Positions 33,241-45,052 of a DNA stretch of 64,000 nucleotides are shown in pieces. How positions within the stretch are numbered: the stretch's first letter is position 1; each line of letters begins with the position of its first letter. This stretch comes from Blastobasis lacticolella (taxonomy: Eukaryota; Arthropoda; Insecta; Lepidoptera; Blastobasidae), in contig LR990060.1 in assembly GCA_905147135.1 (NCBI GenBank), positions 10,432,001 to 10,496,000 on the forward strand, given 5' to 3'. A program made the position numbers and the translations under genes. The notes below the pieces were generated by a model. That model was given only the letters and a program-made list of their open reading frames with translations, was not told the DNA's origin and searched no databases.

Positions 33241-34176
33241 ACAATCTTGTCAAGCCGCCAGATATAACATTGTTAACGCGTACAAGAATTTGTATGGACA
33301 GTGGTAACCATTCCAATAGCTATGTGTAATACGTCGTTGGATAGCTATTTTCAAGCTGAACAAAAGTAACTATGGCGCTTGTTCCAAATATTAGTCCGTT
33401 CCGGTTTATGCTGTACTAAACATATTACAGTAATAAGTATTTTTTTCTGTTCTACCCACATTTAATGGTCAGAACTAAATTCACGGTGTTATACCGCCAG
33501 TGCAAAGTCACATCGTGCGCATGCATGTAAGACGGCCAAATAAAAAACAATCAGATGGAGTGCATTGAATTTGATTGAAGATACCAACGAGGATCGAAAA
33601 AACTAAAATTATTTTAACAATCCCATCAATTATGATAAAAGCAGCATCAGCATTTTATTTGTGCGGCGCATTTGTGGCTCGCCGCGAGCACGTTGCCTCA
33701 ACGAACAAACAAATGCGCAGCTGAGCAGCCTCACCGCGCGCGGTGAGCATCTCGCCGCGCACGGCGAGCATGCCTCGGGCTGAGCCGCTCTAATTCGTAA
33801 TACCTTTACATTGTAAAGTAACGACCATTCGTAGACATGTCCGAGACGTCACTGAGACGACATTGGAGCTCTATTGCAGTTTTAGCTCCAATGAAGTGGT
33901 CTCATTGCCTTTGTACAATGAACCGGTCCATATATAGAAGTCTTTGCTGGCAGCACTACATTACTTTAAAACTCAAATATAATATTCCTATCTGTAAACA
34001 AACTGATACTTCAGCTGTCACATCGACCAGACATTGTTTTTTTTATGTTTAAGTTTTCATGTGATATCACAGTGATATTTCCAGCATTTTACTGTGTAGG
34101 ACGTTTATTTTCGAAATAAGTACAAAAACATAAAAGCGGCACGAAAACAGTAATATTTTGAGTTTCTCAAGCATGT

Positions 34177-34241
34177 ATGGCCGAGTTTAGAGTAGATAAG
34201 TTGCTGTTTGATTTGGAAGATGTACAGCAAAGATTTAAACG
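34177..34241 (+). other. Exon-like coding start inside the nested element
   Basis: ATG GCC opens 21 codons, MAEFRVDKLLFDLEDVQQRF and Lys, with an acidic, coiled-coil-like pattern. It runs into a good splice donor, AAACG|GTACGT, leaving phase 2. The 100 bases upstream look like an untranslated leader. A compatible acceptor at 35570 (ATTATTTAG|G) would add about 14 codons to a stop. The origin is unknown: it may be a captured host first exon or an exon of the element itself. Confidence 0.3.
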
Positions 34242-35278
34242 GTACGTAACATGTATTCAGATAGATTTTGAAAATATTGAAATAAATGTGATCTTTTGGA
34301 AATCATTTGAATTTAAGTGGAATTAATGTATTTTGTAGTACTTATTGTTTACATTTATTTGAGGTTACAAAATTAACCGAAAAATATTATGGTAGCTTTG
34401 TTCGTTTTGTATTTTTGATATTTGTTGTTTGACAGTATCTAGATCTATATCCAGGCACACTGCAATGTACCTAAGGCTATTCGGTGCTGGTGAAATGAAA
34501 CCCTGCTGACCCTCGGTCAGAGAAACTTGAGAAATCTATTTTTAATTTCGGAAATCGTAGTAAATCATTATCACTGGCTGGTCAAACATTGACACAGAGA
34601 GACAGAACATTTCTAAGAGATTGACATTACAACGTTGTCAGTGTTGCGGCTAATAAATTAATAAGGATATATACAAGAATATTATTTCTATATCCAACAC
34701 TTCCCTTAAACTTATTATTTCAGCAATTTATCTATATTGTGACAGTTGAAATAGGTACTCAGTTTGACATTAGGATTGTTTAGACATTGATTAAAACAGT
34801 CATGTATCTAATAAACCTCCGATTTGTTCCATTTGCTTCGAGTATACATTATGACAATTTTGCTTTCCCTACATGTTACCTATCTATGGTCAATTATTAT
34901 TTTCTATTACGTAGTGGGTTTATTGAAAAAAAAAAAGAATTATGTTATTATTTTATACTTTTCGATTACAATATTTAAATTTCTAAAATTTTCATTTAGA
35001 TGTGCACTAAATTACACCGTCTTTTAGGTGCTTTGATTTAAATTATATTAGGAAATTATAAAATTATACACCGATGTTTCAAAAGAAACGTCAGGTCTTC
35101 AGGAGCTCCAGCAACATGTGGAGCGTTCAAAACATTGCGCGCGTTATTTTCTGACAGCTTATTTCAATAGACGAAAAAACGGGATAGCGAGGTTCATAAT
35201 AATTGTAGAGTGAGCGAACAGGGAATATTTTTGATTTGTGTCTAGTCTGTTATGTGTCTTTGCCAGTGTCTACTGGTA

Positions 35279-36002
35279 TAGTAGAACCACGCTAAGTCCG
35301 AATCGCTTTAAAAAAAAATAAAAAAAAATCTCTGTATGGCAACTAATGCCATGTCTTTTATCCGTCATAGAACGTCATTTATAAAAGTCATAACAAAGAA
35401 TTTGACTGATTTGAAAAATATTGTTGAGGCGATTGGCACATTGGAGCGCAGCATTCATTCTGGCGAAATTTAGAAATATGTGTAATTTTTTATATTGTTT
35501 TATACAATACAATAAAAAATTTAGGAATTCTCCAAATTGTTATAATCTTTTCATAAAATTATATTATTTAGGCAAAAAATAATTAGAGAACTGAGTAACG
35601 GAATACCTATTTGACAATCCTGGAGACCTCACTTCACAGCAGCGGCCTATTTGACGCCATTTTATGTAGAAAGTACAGCGCCAAAAACTTATATGACCCG
35701 CAGCCCGTGTCAAATGTTGCAAAGAAAAAAAACGACGGATCCGCACGAACGCGCGTGGATGCGTTGTCAGTGTGTTCGACTATGAGTAATTTCCATAGAA
35801 ACCGATGACAGCTCAAATTACTTTATGTCACGCACTAACGCACGTCACGCACAAAAGTACAGTGCTGCGTTCCAGTGTGCGGATCGCCTAAATAATAATG
35901 GACAATGACTGACAAGGACAGATTATCCAATAGATATTGCCATATCCACATTTTATAATTTCTACCACTGTCAGTTGATTCGGACTAAGCGTGGTCCTAT
36001 TA
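35279..36002. mobile_element. TIR element of 724 bp, TA target
   Basis: The left end TAGTAGAACCACGCTAAGTC continues to CGAATC. The right end GATTCGGACTAAGCGTGGTC continues to CTATTA. They form roughly 26-bp inverted repeats with about three mismatches, and TA flanks both sides. The interior has only short frames with no transposase motif. Likely a non-autonomous Tc1/mariner-type element. Confidence 0.7.
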
Positions 36003-36311
36003 TAGCCAGATTATATAAATTACTAAAAAATTCTACCATAAATATTTAAAAAACTACAAAAAAATTCTACCATAAATATTTAATAATTTCACCTGGCAAG
36101 TGCGTTTTGACAACTGTCAAAGACACAAATACGTAAGAGTGGGTTACTTAAGCCCGCGGGGACTATTCTAGCGACAAATCTCGGTTCAGCCGCTAGAGAT
36201 AAATCTGTTAGAAAAAAGTCGAATTTGATTCTGTATGGCGGTAAGTCAATTGTACACGAACAAGAAGAACTACGATCTATGGCCATGAAGTAAGCTTTGG
36301 GCAATTGTTCG

Positions 36312-36488
36312 TGAAATGATGAATTTTAATTTCTGTTACGGGTCTGGGTGTTCTATGTATAACAAGTATGTATTTAAAAGTATTTAAGTAGTATATCAGT
36401 TATCGAGCACCCATAGTACAAGCTTTGCTTAGTTTGGGGCTAGATGGCGCTGTGTGAATTTGTCCACGGATATTTATTTATATTTATT
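36312..36488 (+). mobile_element. SINE S1, 5'-truncated
   Basis: GAAATGATGAATTTTAATTT, GGGTCTGGGTGTTCTATG, AGCTTTGCTTAGTTTGGGGC and an ATTTATTTAT tail, without the tRNA-like head. Confidence 0.7.
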
Positions 36489-37077
36489 TTATACTGAACT
36501 GAAAATTGTGGTGGATAAGATTGAGCACAATTTTCTGTGCACTGTAGACTCTAGCCACCGAATTTTTGCACTGTAGAATTTGTGCTCTATGTTACGGTAT
36601 CATTAAAAGTTTGTCTAACTCGACAAGTAAGTCGTACTGAAATGTTTTGATTCTGATGTAGGAGAGCTGTGCCCCCTCATCCTACCTACCTTAGGGGGCC
36701 TACCTAGGGAGCAAAATTTGCAGTGTGGTGTCCAACAGAGTAAAATAGCATCGCTGTCCACATTAAGAGGTGTCGTAATAGGCGACTTATTTCAGAGGTA
36801 GGGCGTTACTTTTCCAAGCTTCAGGTTTTTACCTACCTTATATATACTCTTGCAAGCTAGCGAGTGGAGGGGAATAAAAAGTAAGCCTATATTCTTCTTC
36901 AGGTTTAAAATTATCTGCGTAATGCACCAGTCAAATTAGGAGGAAAGATTCGGACTGTTGGTAAAAAGAAACGAGTAATTAACCCGCTATTACGACATGC
37001 GGGAGTATTACCATCCTAAAAATTCATTTTCCCGAATAATGGAGCAGCCACTCTATGTGTGCCGATTTGCATAGAAA

Positions 37078-37200
37078 CGCGGTGGCCAAAACTGGAACTG
37101 CGGAAAAATAACGACACTTACTTTTGAAATGTATTTGAACTGACATGTCAATCCCAAAAACAGCGCCGCCGGTACCAGGTCTGATAAGTTTGTGGCACTG
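37078..37200. mobile_element. MITE, family M4 (inverted)
   Basis: The reverse complement begins CAGTGCCACAAACTTATCAG, contains GGCGGCGCTGTTTTTGGG and CAGTTTTGGCCACCGCG, matching 33125-33240. Confidence 0.5.
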
Positions 37201-37635
37201 CACAGCGCAGGCGCGGCGCCGCGCTCACGCCGGCCTGACCGCGGCCTGAGCGCGGCGTGAGCGCGGCCTGAGCGCGGCGCGAGCGCGGCGCGATGCTGGC
37301 GCGTTGCCTAGGCAACTATCGCGCCGCGCGATGGTTGCCTAGCAAATATCGCACCGCGCTCGCGCCGAGCTTTGTGTGTGGCAAGGCCTTTAGACAACGT
37401 GATCCATGACGAAGGTTCAGGTGTATAATTTGTTAAGGTTTACTACCCGTGCGAAGCCGGGGCGGGCCGCTAGTATTTCATATTGTTGTCATTAACTTTT
37501 CACCATTGTAACGCGATACTAAGCCAATACTGCCTATCAATACGCTTTATAACAACACGAATTTCACCGAATTTGAGCCGGCTTCACGCGAGTGCTATCG
37601 AGGTTTTCCTATTGTGATATAATAAACCTTCCGTA

Positions 37636-38110
37636 AGGAATTCTATAAATGATAGTGAAGCCCTAGCAGCTACTAGCAGCTTAGGAATGATGCAGTCCAT
37701 ATGTCCGCTAAGATGGTCTCATGGCTTTGTATGGTCCTCAACATTTGGGTTTCTAGTTGAAGAGTAAATAAGTTGTGAGAGACCATAGACCAGAGCAAAT
37801 TCATGAGCAAACCTCCCCTACTAACTGTGTTAACTGAAAACCGAGTAACTCCTTATGGTGGGCATTAAAATCTCCTCAAAAACTTTATACGTTGTCGCTT
37901 ACAGATGCTTAAAAAGTAGATTTGTGTCCAAGTCACCGCCATGAGACATGTTTAGAGCTGCGAAGAACGGGATGGGGCCACCGTAATCCACACTAACCCA
38001 CAGGATCGACAGGTCTCTGTCCCAGGGCGGCAACAGATTTCCTCCTGAATAAACATACGCACCCCGGTACAAAATACCTAATGCTTGAGCTTATACCCGA
38101 GATAAATTAG
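37636..38110 (-). pseudogene. APE-type endonuclease remnant of a LINE (copy B)
   Basis: Counterpart of 18850-19305, with the same remnant phrases on the minus strand (VYSGGNLLPPWDRDLSILW, GGDLDTNLLF.., FAHEFALVYGLSQLIYSSTR) and shared stops. It adds independent frameshifts, including an ACTAACTGTGTT insertion near 37821. Confidence 0.65.
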
Positions 38111-39821
38111 GTATGATGTATCGGCCCGATAGGATATCTGTGATATTAATTAGAAGTTTGAAGGAAACGTTGCTCCGGCAGCAAATAGGCAAAGGGCTGT
38201 TATAACTGCGACAGAGTCAGGCAGGTATGCGGTCTGCTGACTCGGCAGACGGTGGAGGCTAGGGGCCCCTAGTCCTGTTTGTGTAAGGTAGTCTGTAAGG
38301 ACTCAGGGGTAAGGAGTCTGCCCCAGCTCCTCTTAAATAATATGATGCTATGTGCTATGTGAGTTCATATTAATCATAACTTTGACGGCGTTATTCCAGC
38401 ACTCGATAGAATTCCACACTCATCAACACGTCGTGTCACGAATCGTGTATTTAAAACTAGTTTTACAAAGGTTAGCTAGTTAAAAACAGTTTTAGCGGTG
38501 ATTAACAGGTTATTTTAGTTTTAACGAAGGTTTTCAAAGGGGTACTAAATGTGGTTTTAATTGACCAAAATGCGAACATACTGAAAGTGGAATGTTTTCA
38601 CTGAAGCAGGTATACTGAAAACTAGGACCCTTGGCTTGCATTACTAATTGGATATTTTTCACCGCGGAACAACATTAGAGAAAACAACGTGAGAAGGCTC
38701 ACACGTGTCTGCGATGATGCTAAAGTAAATATACTACAAGCTTAATAGTTTTTGGACAAAATTAAAATTACCATTATCACATCACAATACTTACCACTGT
38801 CATATAGATGTTACGATTCCGCCAGGACATAACTGAGATCGCAATAAGGAGAAAATAAAGAAACTAAAATAACTACTAACATTAAATTTTACGACGACAA
38901 CGGGCTTGTTAACATTGTTTTACGCTTTGTAATAATTAATGCCTGAAATAAACGGTTTATTATTATTTTTATAAATGTCAAAACGACCCTTATTTTCGCC
39001 ATCTCTCTGTGAAATATAAATAAAATATGAAGGAAAAGGGTGCTGTAATCGGTCAGTTAATTCACCAGGACTCCAGACTTCTAAAGTAGTTTGGAGTGTT
39101 CACAACGAGCCAGTATGTGCCTCTCAGAAAGTTAGCTAAGAACCCTCGTTTCCTTAGTTTAGCTAAGTACGTAAGCATTGCACTGAAGCCTTGCACGCTT
39201 CGGGAAACAGCTTTGTTCTTTTAAGGTTATGGTTTTATAAAAGGAATTAATAACAGAGCGAAGGCAAAGCTTTGTACTACTACTGTGTATTTGCCGGTCC
39301 CTCTAGTTTGTATGTGAAATTATAAGCAATTCATGCAGTACCTGACATTCTCTGCCGCTTAAGTGATGCCTATGCAGTATCTTTTTGACAAACTCTCAAA
39401 CAACATATAGTTAGTATAGTGTAGTGTATTTATAGTTTTTGCAGTGAAAACACTGTGGATGTGCTGTGGGGCAATGAAGGGAAAAAGCTTTTCTCCTTGA
39501 TAACGAAATCAATTGATGACTGAACTAAGTGAAGAATATCGTAGACATATAATTATATCTAGTACAGTGAAACATGGGTCAGTCAGGCAGCATGTTAGTT
39601 TAGTTCCTTTTCCACCACGTTCATAGAAATCCATGTCGTGCTGTTAGATTTTAGTAAATTTATAAATCCCGCGGAAGAGTTCTCTAAACTCAAATCAAGC
39701 ATTACCAAACTAGGAAACTCATACCTTTAGGAATGGCCGTAGCCAATTGGTCTATTTCACCAAACTTCTACCTCTAGGCGAGATTTATTTATCGCGCTTA
39801 AATGTTGGTAAACTGTAGAGA

Positions 39822-39936
39822 GCCACAAACTTTCTGAGCAGGTGACGGCGTCGCTGTTGTTGACAACAAAGTCACATTTCAAAATGGCGACACTTCGTTC
39901 CAATTTTGGCCGTCGGGTCAAATAAGTTTGCTGTGG
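39822..39936. mobile_element. MITE, family M4 (copy B)
   Basis: Counterpart of 21178-21292: CACAAACTTTCTGAGCAGG at the left, CGTCGGGTCAAATAAGTTTG at the right. Confidence 0.55.
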
Positions 39937-40064
39937 GAAACAGAATGCAACTGTAATTTTAGTCGATGCCTAGGGGCTAAGCATGGCCCAATCCACTTCC
40001 TAACTTTAAGCGTTACCTAACGGCGCGGCGGCGCTGCGACAGTTATTTCCTAGAGGTTGGTAAA

Positions 40065-40546
40065 ACGTATTTACGTCTTTTTTTTGTTATAAATAGGCTT
40101 GCATTTGACCTCAACTCTCTCTCAACCTGATGGAAAGCGACGACGAGATCGAAGATGTAGCATGTTTGCCTAGAAGATACCTATTGACTCTTGATTTGTA
40201 GACTCCAAGGTTATACTTTTCGGGGAACATTCAGTCAGGCAAAGAGTTAATTCTTTAAAAATCATCATCTTGGCATTAATGTCCCGGTTGTGCCCGGATC
40301 GCCGCATTGGGATTTGAACCCGGTACCTCTCGCTTACGAGTTGGTTACTCGACCGCCCAGCTACCGGCTACCGACGTTCCAATCCTTTGCGTGTGAATAA
40401 GAAAAGTGGATACAAAACGCTCAGTACGAGATGGTGGGACGTATAACATATATGGATGATGATTTTTGTCCCCCTCATTGTTCGATAATGAAAAGGGCTC
40501 GATGGAAAAAGGTTGTGGAGCTCCTGAACGCACTCACCGAAGTCTT
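40065..40546. mobile_element. Composite insert found only in copy B
   Basis: Copy A reads GGTTGGTATTTTCGTCTGAA across this point (21380-21400). Copy B has 482 extra bases: a LINE tail (CTCAACCTGATGGAAAGCGA, GAAGATGTAGCATGTTTGCC, 40085-40255) followed by an internally deleted inverted SINE S2 (40263-40380). In the S2, the phrase CCCGGTTGTGCCCGGATCGC joins its two ends and the head ACCTCTCGCTTACGAG is kept. About 165 bases of unidentified sequence follow. Confidence 0.7.
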
Positions 40547-41258
40547 AAGCAATTCCTAGGTATTTAGGCATGGAATTTAGGCGATCCCTATGTTTAGTGA
40601 AAACGGGCATTAATCTCGTATTTCATCCATGTTTTATACTACGGTTTTCCCCTATGACGACGCAGCTAAATAAACAACTGGCAGTAATTAGTCTACCTGG
40701 GAATGTTTTTACAGCAGCTTCGTCTATTTACTTAATAGCAGCAAACTTTACGCCACGCAAGCCAATGTTTAGCACGGACGTTTTAATTGTATTAAAAAAA
40801 AGGCCCGGCCGCTAAGCCAATGACCTACGACGTCGCTCTCCCACGCAATGTGTCGTGTCGTCGGACAATTTACAACTCTACGACATCGTCACGACACCGG
40901 CAATGTTAACAGGCTGTTTGCAGTTATAAAGTTTTCTGGTAAATGATTTATCGTTGTTTATGGTATCTACCTGTGCTGTGCTACAATGGGAGACTTTCCG
41001 AGAGTCTATTAATAAGAAAAAAGCTACTGTCGAGTGTGCGTCGAAATATCGAGGCAAAAACAATACTCGTTAATATGTGTAGCGAAAGGCTACTGTGATT
41101 TCAGCTTGTAAATTATCTCTATGTTGATTGCTTAATATTTACATAAAATTCCTAGGTAAATAACTTCGTTCCGGATAATCCGTGCCCTTTAGTGAAATAC
41201 TACGCGTAGATCCCTCCATCGACCGCTGAACTGGCTTGACTTGTAGACAGACTAGGCT

Positions 41259-41320
41259 GCGGTGACTGCTTACCATCAGGCAGGCCGCGAGCTTGTTTGC
41301 CACCTTAGAGGTATAAAAAA
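41259..41320 (+). mobile_element. Very short LINE tail inserted only in copy B
   Basis: GGCTGCGGTGACTGCTTACC, ATCAGGCAGGCCGCGAG, then TATAAAAAAAAA. Copy A has an uninterrupted TGTAGACTAGTCTCAATCA (22110). The pieces around it suggest a short CTAG/TAG duplication. It is a dead-on-arrival copy of about 60 bp, of the same tail type as 2300-2361. Confidence 0.8.
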
Positions 41321-41334
41321 AAAGTAGTCTCTAT

Positions 41335-41545
41335 CATCATCTTGGTGTTAATGTCCCGGTTGTGCTCTCGCGTACGAGAGCCCGGGGTACGCCTTGACCA
41401 TGATTCAGGATTTGGCAGACCAGATAATTACAGTGGAGTGACTGCCATTCGACCTCTCTGACCACCTGATGGTTACACATTCAGTCGCCTGAATGTGCAG
41501 GTTTCATCACGATGTTTTCCCTCACCGTAGTAGTCTACGGTCATC
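41335..41545 (-). mobile_element. SINE S2, inverted (copy B)
   Basis: Counterpart of 22128-22345, here with the better-preserved CCCGGTTGTGCTCTCGCG. The segment around the TGACCAGATTGGATCAT part is shortened. Confidence 0.7.
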
Positions 41546-41589
41546 TCAATAGCAATTAATAATTATACAAACAATCAAAACATTTTTTC

Positions 41590-41703
41590 AACATCATCAT
41601 ATCAGGCGAAAGACGCCTCCAGATATCTCCACAAAGGCCGTTCCTGTGCCTTCCGCATCCAGCTGGTACCTATGATCTTTACCAGGTCGTCAGTCCGGTC
41701 GTT
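41590..41703 (-). mobile_element. RTE LINE 3' terminal fragment (copy B)
   Basis: CATCATATCAGGCGAAAGAC, ATCTCCACAAAGGCCGTTCC and TTACCAGGTCGTC; counterpart of 22386-22492. Confidence 0.65.
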
Positions 41704-44150
41704 TTTCAACATGGCTCATTTGATTGATTAGCGACTAAAGCCTACCTTCACCAGGGTTTTAACATATTACTTCGCACGTAGGCACCTGAGCTAAACGTAA
41801 GTGATTAAAACTGCCCTGGCCCACCTTTGTGGGCTCGCAGCATTTCCAATCAGCAGAATTAATTGCATATAAAGTCTGACCCGATTTTGTAGCGGGGAAT
41901 GACTTTTAACTATATAACGTTAGGCTGTCAGTCATTTCGCTCCATTGCTTCGTGTTACGATTTTATTTTTATTGCTTCATCAAGGCCTTTTGTTTATTTT
42001 TTTGTGCGTCGGGTAAAGGTTCAATCATGTATCAATGAATTGGGTTTTATTTTGGAGTCGTTTTATGTTGATGTTCCTTTTTCATTTTGGATTGCTAAAT
42101 AATGGGTTTGTTGGGCTGCCTTTTTACGACTTTTTACATTCGAAGAACGTTTCCTGTATAGTAGGGGAGACTATTGTAAACTTTATCTTAATATTTGACG
42201 TTCTTAGTTCGTAAGTATTATTATTAGGCAGGGGTCAATTTGGATGCGCATCGCACTTATTGTTCGTTTCGTTTCGCTAGCAGAGCTAGGAGAGTCGCAA
42301 TTCATCATGCGGTTTGCACAATGGACGTTTGTGCGAATAGGTATCCAATATGCAACCACTTTGCTGTATATTCGTTCTTGTACTTTGTTTAACTTTCATT
42401 GAGTGAAATATAATGGTTCCAAATCCAACCTGACGTAAATCTACTTTTCCGTCGCTATTTATACAGGACGTATCCTTTATAAATAACGACTTTCTGTATT
42501 AAAGTCACAAACAGTCGTATCAAGCAGCACTGACAATACATTCTGCCGCTTTTCGCCAAACCCCTTAAAGGGGCTTTTAGTGTAACCTCTGCGTTTGGCA
42601 TTTGACATTTAAATGTGACGGAAATAGCTGCTTTTAAAATATTTAGTTGGTATACTATTCAACTTTTCGTCAACAATTATATTTAAGTGTCTTCTATAAC
42701 AAATATTTTTTTTTTGTGTATAATTGCAGTATTGATCACGGTTATTATTGTCTTAGCGGTATTTTTTTTTATGTGGCGAGAGTCGATGCGGCTGAAGATC
42801 GAGCATGCCTGTCTAGGAACAGCTTATTCACTTTAGCCTTGAAGGTGTCCGGATTGCAGGGACTAGGGGGCTTATTTCGCTTAATCGCCGTATTCGCGGA
42901 CAGCGTTTTTTTACACACAATAAGGAAATTCAGATAAATAACATAGATTTATCATATCATGTATAGACAATTTATCGCAAGTAACCTTTTTTTTCTACCT
43001 TAATAATTCACACACACCCAAATGAGTGAACCAAATCCTTTATACGTACATGGCTTTGACATGGCAAACTCGAAACATTATGACGATACGGTTGACTTGC
43101 CTTGCGGAAACGAGCGCTTGGAATCTATTTGGGAAAAAGAGAAAAATAAGGCAGCAGGGAAAACACTCTCAGGCAACGTAACGTGTTCCATTCCTCCCAA
43201 TTTCTCCAAAGGCCGTTCCTTTTCTCATCTTCCTCCATAAGCCCGGTTTTCAGGATTCTTACGCCGCATATAGGTACGGCATACCTAAGCATCGTATTCG
43301 ACTCAGCGTTGTCAATCCATCCATTCTTCGGCCTCCGGCGGTACTTCTTTCCTGATACTGGCAGATTCAGGACCCGTTTAGACATCGCCCCTTACAAACC
43401 GGACAGTAAAAGCGTACGCGTCGTGCTCGCACAGTTACCGCGTAGCAACCGGACAAAAAACGTGCAGTCTGTGTGTGTGAATGTGCGTCTCTACTGTTAG
43501 CGCCCACACGATGCGGTGACGATGCGGGTGTGGCACGACCAGTGTGGTTGCGACACGATTATCTATTGTGCGGTGACTAGGCGGGCGCGCGTTTGTTTAC
43601 AAATAATGAAATAAGCTTTCTGTCATGAGTATGGGAACCTAAATTGCATAAACATTTGGGGAAAATCGTGCAGAAATAGTGTACGACTGTATGGACTCTT
43701 AAGGACTATTTCTCACGTATCCCTGGAGCTACGCAGTACGTGACCAAACCAGCGAGCCTCTTCAATCTTATCCGCGATAGGTATTAATCTCGCTAATGTG
43801 CTGATCATATTTGACTACATTCAGAAGCAAAAGACGTAAGAGCAATTCAAAGTGGAATGTACTGATTACAGAATAAGGTTCATTTTCAAAAGGCGTGATG
43901 CAGAAATGGAACTTATTTTAAAAGCACGCTAAGCCAGGTTTAAGCGCATAAGACTGCCACGAATGTAGGAATTCGTGCACGCGGTCAGGTCGCGTGCGTG
44001 ACGTCGCACATCCACCGCAGCATTTTAATTTAGTCGACGTAGATTTCGCGGACGTGCCTCGTCAGCGCCGGTCAAGTCTCGCATTCAAAGAGCATCACAG
44101 ACCATAAAGCCGACCGAATACTCTTATATATTATATTATATTATTGGTGG
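41704..44150. other. Collinear copy-B stretch without supported genes
   Basis: Matches 22500-25005 of copy A, including a LINE-tail remnant (42775-42920). The 149-codon frame of copy A is here broken into 43022-43240 and 43183-43500. Confidence 0.5.
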
Positions 44151-44154
44151 AAAC

Positions 44155-44345
44155 CTTCTACACCTTCTTTACCCCTACCTACCTTTTTCATTGCTTATTA
44201 ACCTTCCTCTTGAATCCCTCTATCTTCTCTTGAAAACGGCATTATAATTCGTTGCGTAGTTTAAAAGATTGAAGCGTATATAGTAGATACTTACATAGAT
44301 CAATAGAGATAGACGGCGGGAAGCAACTTTGTTTTATACTATGTA
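44155..44345 (+). mobile_element. Helitron-associated repeat (copy B)
   Basis: Counterpart of 25010-25190 (TTGCGTAGTTTAAAAGATTG, GCAACTTTGTTTTATACTAT). Confidence 0.5.
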
Positions 44346-44391
44346 TAGATAATATATACGAGCTTCTTCAGCGTGACTTTAATACTAAACT

Positions 44392-44640
44392 TAACGGCCT
44401 GAGTGGTTCAGTGGTCAACATGCCGGTCTGCCACGTAAGAGGTCCCGGGTTCGATTCCCGGCCGGGCAGAAATTGAAATGATGAATTTTAATTTCTGTTA
44501 CAGGTCTGGGTGTTCTATGTATAATAAGTATGTATTTAAAAGTATGTAAGTAGTTTATCGGTTATCTAGCACCCATAACACAAGCTTTGCTTATTTTGGG
44601 GCTAGATGGCGCTGTGTGAATTTGTCCACTATTATTTATT
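44392..44640 (+). mobile_element. SINE S1, full, only in copy B
   Basis: Head CGGCCTGAGTGGTTCAGTGG and GGTTCGATTCCCGGCCGGG. Body and tail as in 17331-17578. Copy A lacks it between the MITE at 25201-25345 and TATTATTATAGCTTTTGCCC. Confidence 0.85.
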
Positions 44641-45052
44641 TTTGAATTACTGGACTATTATTATAGCTTTTGCCCGGGACTTCGTCTGCGTAGACCAATT
44701 ACATATCATTTACCGATACTGGTGAATGATAGATAGCGCTGCAGCGGGTCTAGCCTATTGTTTCGTTGCGAGCAATTCCATATTTGCAGTTGCGGTTCCC
44801 GATCATAACTTGTTAGCTACATTCGGCCAGCGCTGGCAAATCTTCGCCGTACTGCGAACACTGCAAAGCTGGCAAAAACATAGCCGAAAACCTTCGATTG
44901 GAAATCGCAATAGAATGGCAACCTGCACAAGACCAGCAGGGCGAGAGAAATCACGTACAGTTTTTGGCTGCTTTCCTCACATTTACATTCACAAACACAT
45001 TTCCAAAATGTCTTGGTACTTTTTATGTAAATTGTTGAAGCGGTAACTACAT

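Larger units (their letters stand above)
32271..37389. mobile_element. 5.1-kb TIR element nested in the Helitron, Harbinger-like by target site
   Basis: The first 36 bases (starting AGGCCTTGCCACACACAAAG) and the last 36 are perfect inverted repeats. They lie between TTA duplications, as in PIF/Harbinger transposons (three-base TWA targets). Both ends also carry a GC-rich block with the direct phrase GCGCGTTGCCTAGGCAACTA. I find no DDE transposase or Myb-like gene inside; the interior holds MITEs, a SINE fragment and unidentified DNA. It could instead be two short GC-rich MITEs whose outer ends happen to remain. Confidence 0.55.
31324..37473 (+). mobile_element. Helitron inserted in copy B, interrupted by a nested element
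   Basis: The 5' side begins TCTACACTATATATT with an AT-rich run, then ATATTATAAAGAGGAAAGAT and TAGGCTCAAAAAGTACTAGG, the usual opening of lepidopteran Helitrons. The 3' side has GTATAATTTGTTAAGG, CCGTGCGAAGCCGGGGCGGG and ends CCGCTAG|T. Copy A shows the empty site (GCATCTATAC.TTAATATTG, about 18620-18640). Without the nested 5.1-kb element the Helitron is only about 1.0 kb, a normal non-autonomous size. No Rep/helicase gene is present. Confidence 0.85.
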
